Assembly: GCA_003695725.1 (NCBI GenBank)
Contig: RFHX01000081.1
Span: 1-8,420 of the forward strand
Length of the DNA stretch: 8,420 nucleotides
DNA from: Candidatus Schekmanbacteria bacterium
GTDB taxonomy: Bacteria; Schekmanbacteria; GWA2-38-11; J061
Direction of reading: 5' to 3'
The notes beneath the pieces are model-generated. The model did not search any database and was not told the origin of the DNA. It worked only from the letters and a program-made list of their open reading frames with translations. Both the position numbers and the translations under genes were made by a program. Below are positions 7,656 to 8,420 of the stretch, in pieces. Every line of letters begins with the position of its first letter. The stretch's first letter is position 1.

Positions 7656-8420
7656 TCAATTAATCCTTAAATCCTTTTCTTTAACGAAACCTCTTACAGG
7701 TCCAAGTACAACAGCTGAAACTTTTTCAGGCTTATATATCAGCTTCATCAATTCCTGCAACTGTTTAGACGAAACAGATTCAATTTCAGCTAAAATTTGA
7801 TCAAGTGTAAAAAATTTTCCAAAAAAGATTTGCTGTTTAGCAGTTTTTATCATTCTGCTGTTCATACTTTCAAGCGAAAGCATATAACTTCCTTTCAAGC
7901 TCTCTTTGGCAATAGCAAGTTCTTCTTCGGTAACGCTTTTTTCTGTCAATTTTCCACACTCTTCGATAATAAGCCGATATATCTCTGACACATTTTCAGG
8001 ACTTGAAGCAGAATAGATACCAACAATCCCACAATCCACAAAAGAAAAATAAAAAGAATAGATATTATACGCCAATCCACATTCTTCCCTGATTTTTTGA
8101 AATAACCGCGAACTTATACTTCCTCCAAGAATAATATTCAAAAGATATTTTGCATACCTGTATTTGCTTACCTGTTTTATTCCCGGAAAGCCTACGCATA
8201 AATGCGCTTGTTCAAGTTTTTTTTGTTTCAGTAAAATATTGCTGTTGTATACAGGTTTCTTCCTCTCAGGCTCCTGTTTCCCTTTTTTTCTATCAGGGAA
8301 GCTAAAGTATTTTTCTGCTAACTCTACCAACTGCTTTTTATCAAAATTTCCTGCAACAGAAATCGTCATCATTGAAGGTATATAATATTTCTTAAAAAGT
8401 CTTTTTATATTTTCATTGTC
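7656..8420 (-). CDS. M16-family zinc metallopeptidase, C-terminal part only (cut by window edge)
   Basis: This is the C-terminal portion of a processing-peptidase-like protein (M16/pitrilysin family, of the YmxG/mitochondrial processing peptidase kind). The frame is open to base 8420; the paired ATG codons at 8367-8372 are internal, because the residues before them (LFKKYYIPS) continue the usual domain linker before 'MTISVAGNFD'. Visible residues number 254 of an expected 410-430. The hallmark of the second M16 domain is present: ILGGSISSRLFQKIREECGLAY at about 97-118, with the conserved Arg105 and Tyr118. The zinc-binding HxxEH motif would lie in the missing N-terminal half, so catalytic competence cannot be judged. 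In many bacteria such a gene follows pnp (polynucleotide phosphorylase), which would be off the right edge here; that is inference. The stop is 22 bases before purB, so co-transcription is plausible. Confidence 0.88.
   Translation of the reverse strand, partial: DNENIKRLFKKYYIPSMMTISVAGNFDKKQLVELAEKYFSFPDRKKGKQEPERKKPVYNSNILLKQKKLEQAHLCVGFPGIKQVSKYRYAKYLLNIILGGSISSRLFQKIREECGLAYNIYSFYFSFVDCGIVGIYSASSPENVSEIYRLIIEECGKLTEKSVTEEELAIAKESLKGSYMLSLESMNSRMIKTAKQQIFFGKFFTLDQILAEIESVSSKQLQELMKLIYKPEKVSAVVLGPVRGFVKEKDLRIN

Noticed and set aside
7656-8372. Reading the M16 region as a complete short protein starting at the ATG at 8372
   Set aside because: The frame stays open to the window edge and the preceding codons continue the family sequence, so this is an edge-cut gene rather than a short protein or a pseudogene.

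Overview
The window is an ordinary-looking piece of an AT-rich bacterial chromosome. Coding density is near total, AGA and ATA codons are frequent, and gene starts use ATG, GTG and probably TTG. It carries most of a de novo purine biosynthesis operon on the minus strand. The separate PurS/PurQ/small-PurL form of FGAM synthase excludes the gammaproteobacterial single-chain PurL layout. PurF is the Bacillus type, with a propeptide and iron-sulfur cysteines. PurC is the long form of about 300 residues. The combination fits an AT-rich, possibly anaerobic lineage of the deltaproteobacterial, Nitrospirota or candidate-phylum kind, but the sequence does not fix the phylum.

Layout from left to right: (1) positions 1-804, plus strand, a YihY/UPF0761-family membrane protein whose first residues lie off the left edge. 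(2) A 15-base convergent gap. (3) Positions 820-7633, minus strand, six purine genes transcribed right to left in the order purB - purS - purC - purQ - purL - purF. Spacings are 30 nt (B-S), a 4-nt ATGA overlap (S-C), 9 nt (C-Q), 1 nt (Q-L) and a purL-purF overlap. (4) Positions 7656-8420, minus strand, the C-terminal part of an M16-family zinc peptidase. Its stop codon is 22 nt before purB, so it may belong to the same transcript; its N-terminal part runs off the right edge.

PurF makes phosphoribosylamine from PRPP and glutamine, the first committed step. PurL, PurQ and PurS together form FGAM synthase (step 4). PurC makes SAICAR. PurB removes fumarate from SAICAR and later from adenylosuccinate. 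The remaining steps (PurD, PurN/T, PurM, PurE/K, PurH) are not encoded here and must lie elsewhere.

No RNA gene, CRISPR array, mobile element, riboswitch or convincing terminator was seen, and no gene-free stretch exceeds about 30 bases. I found no undescribed system. The points worth a second look are the purF start, a G-rich tract in purC that encodes five consecutive prolines, purC lying between purS and purQ, and the close link of an M16 peptidase to the purine operon.
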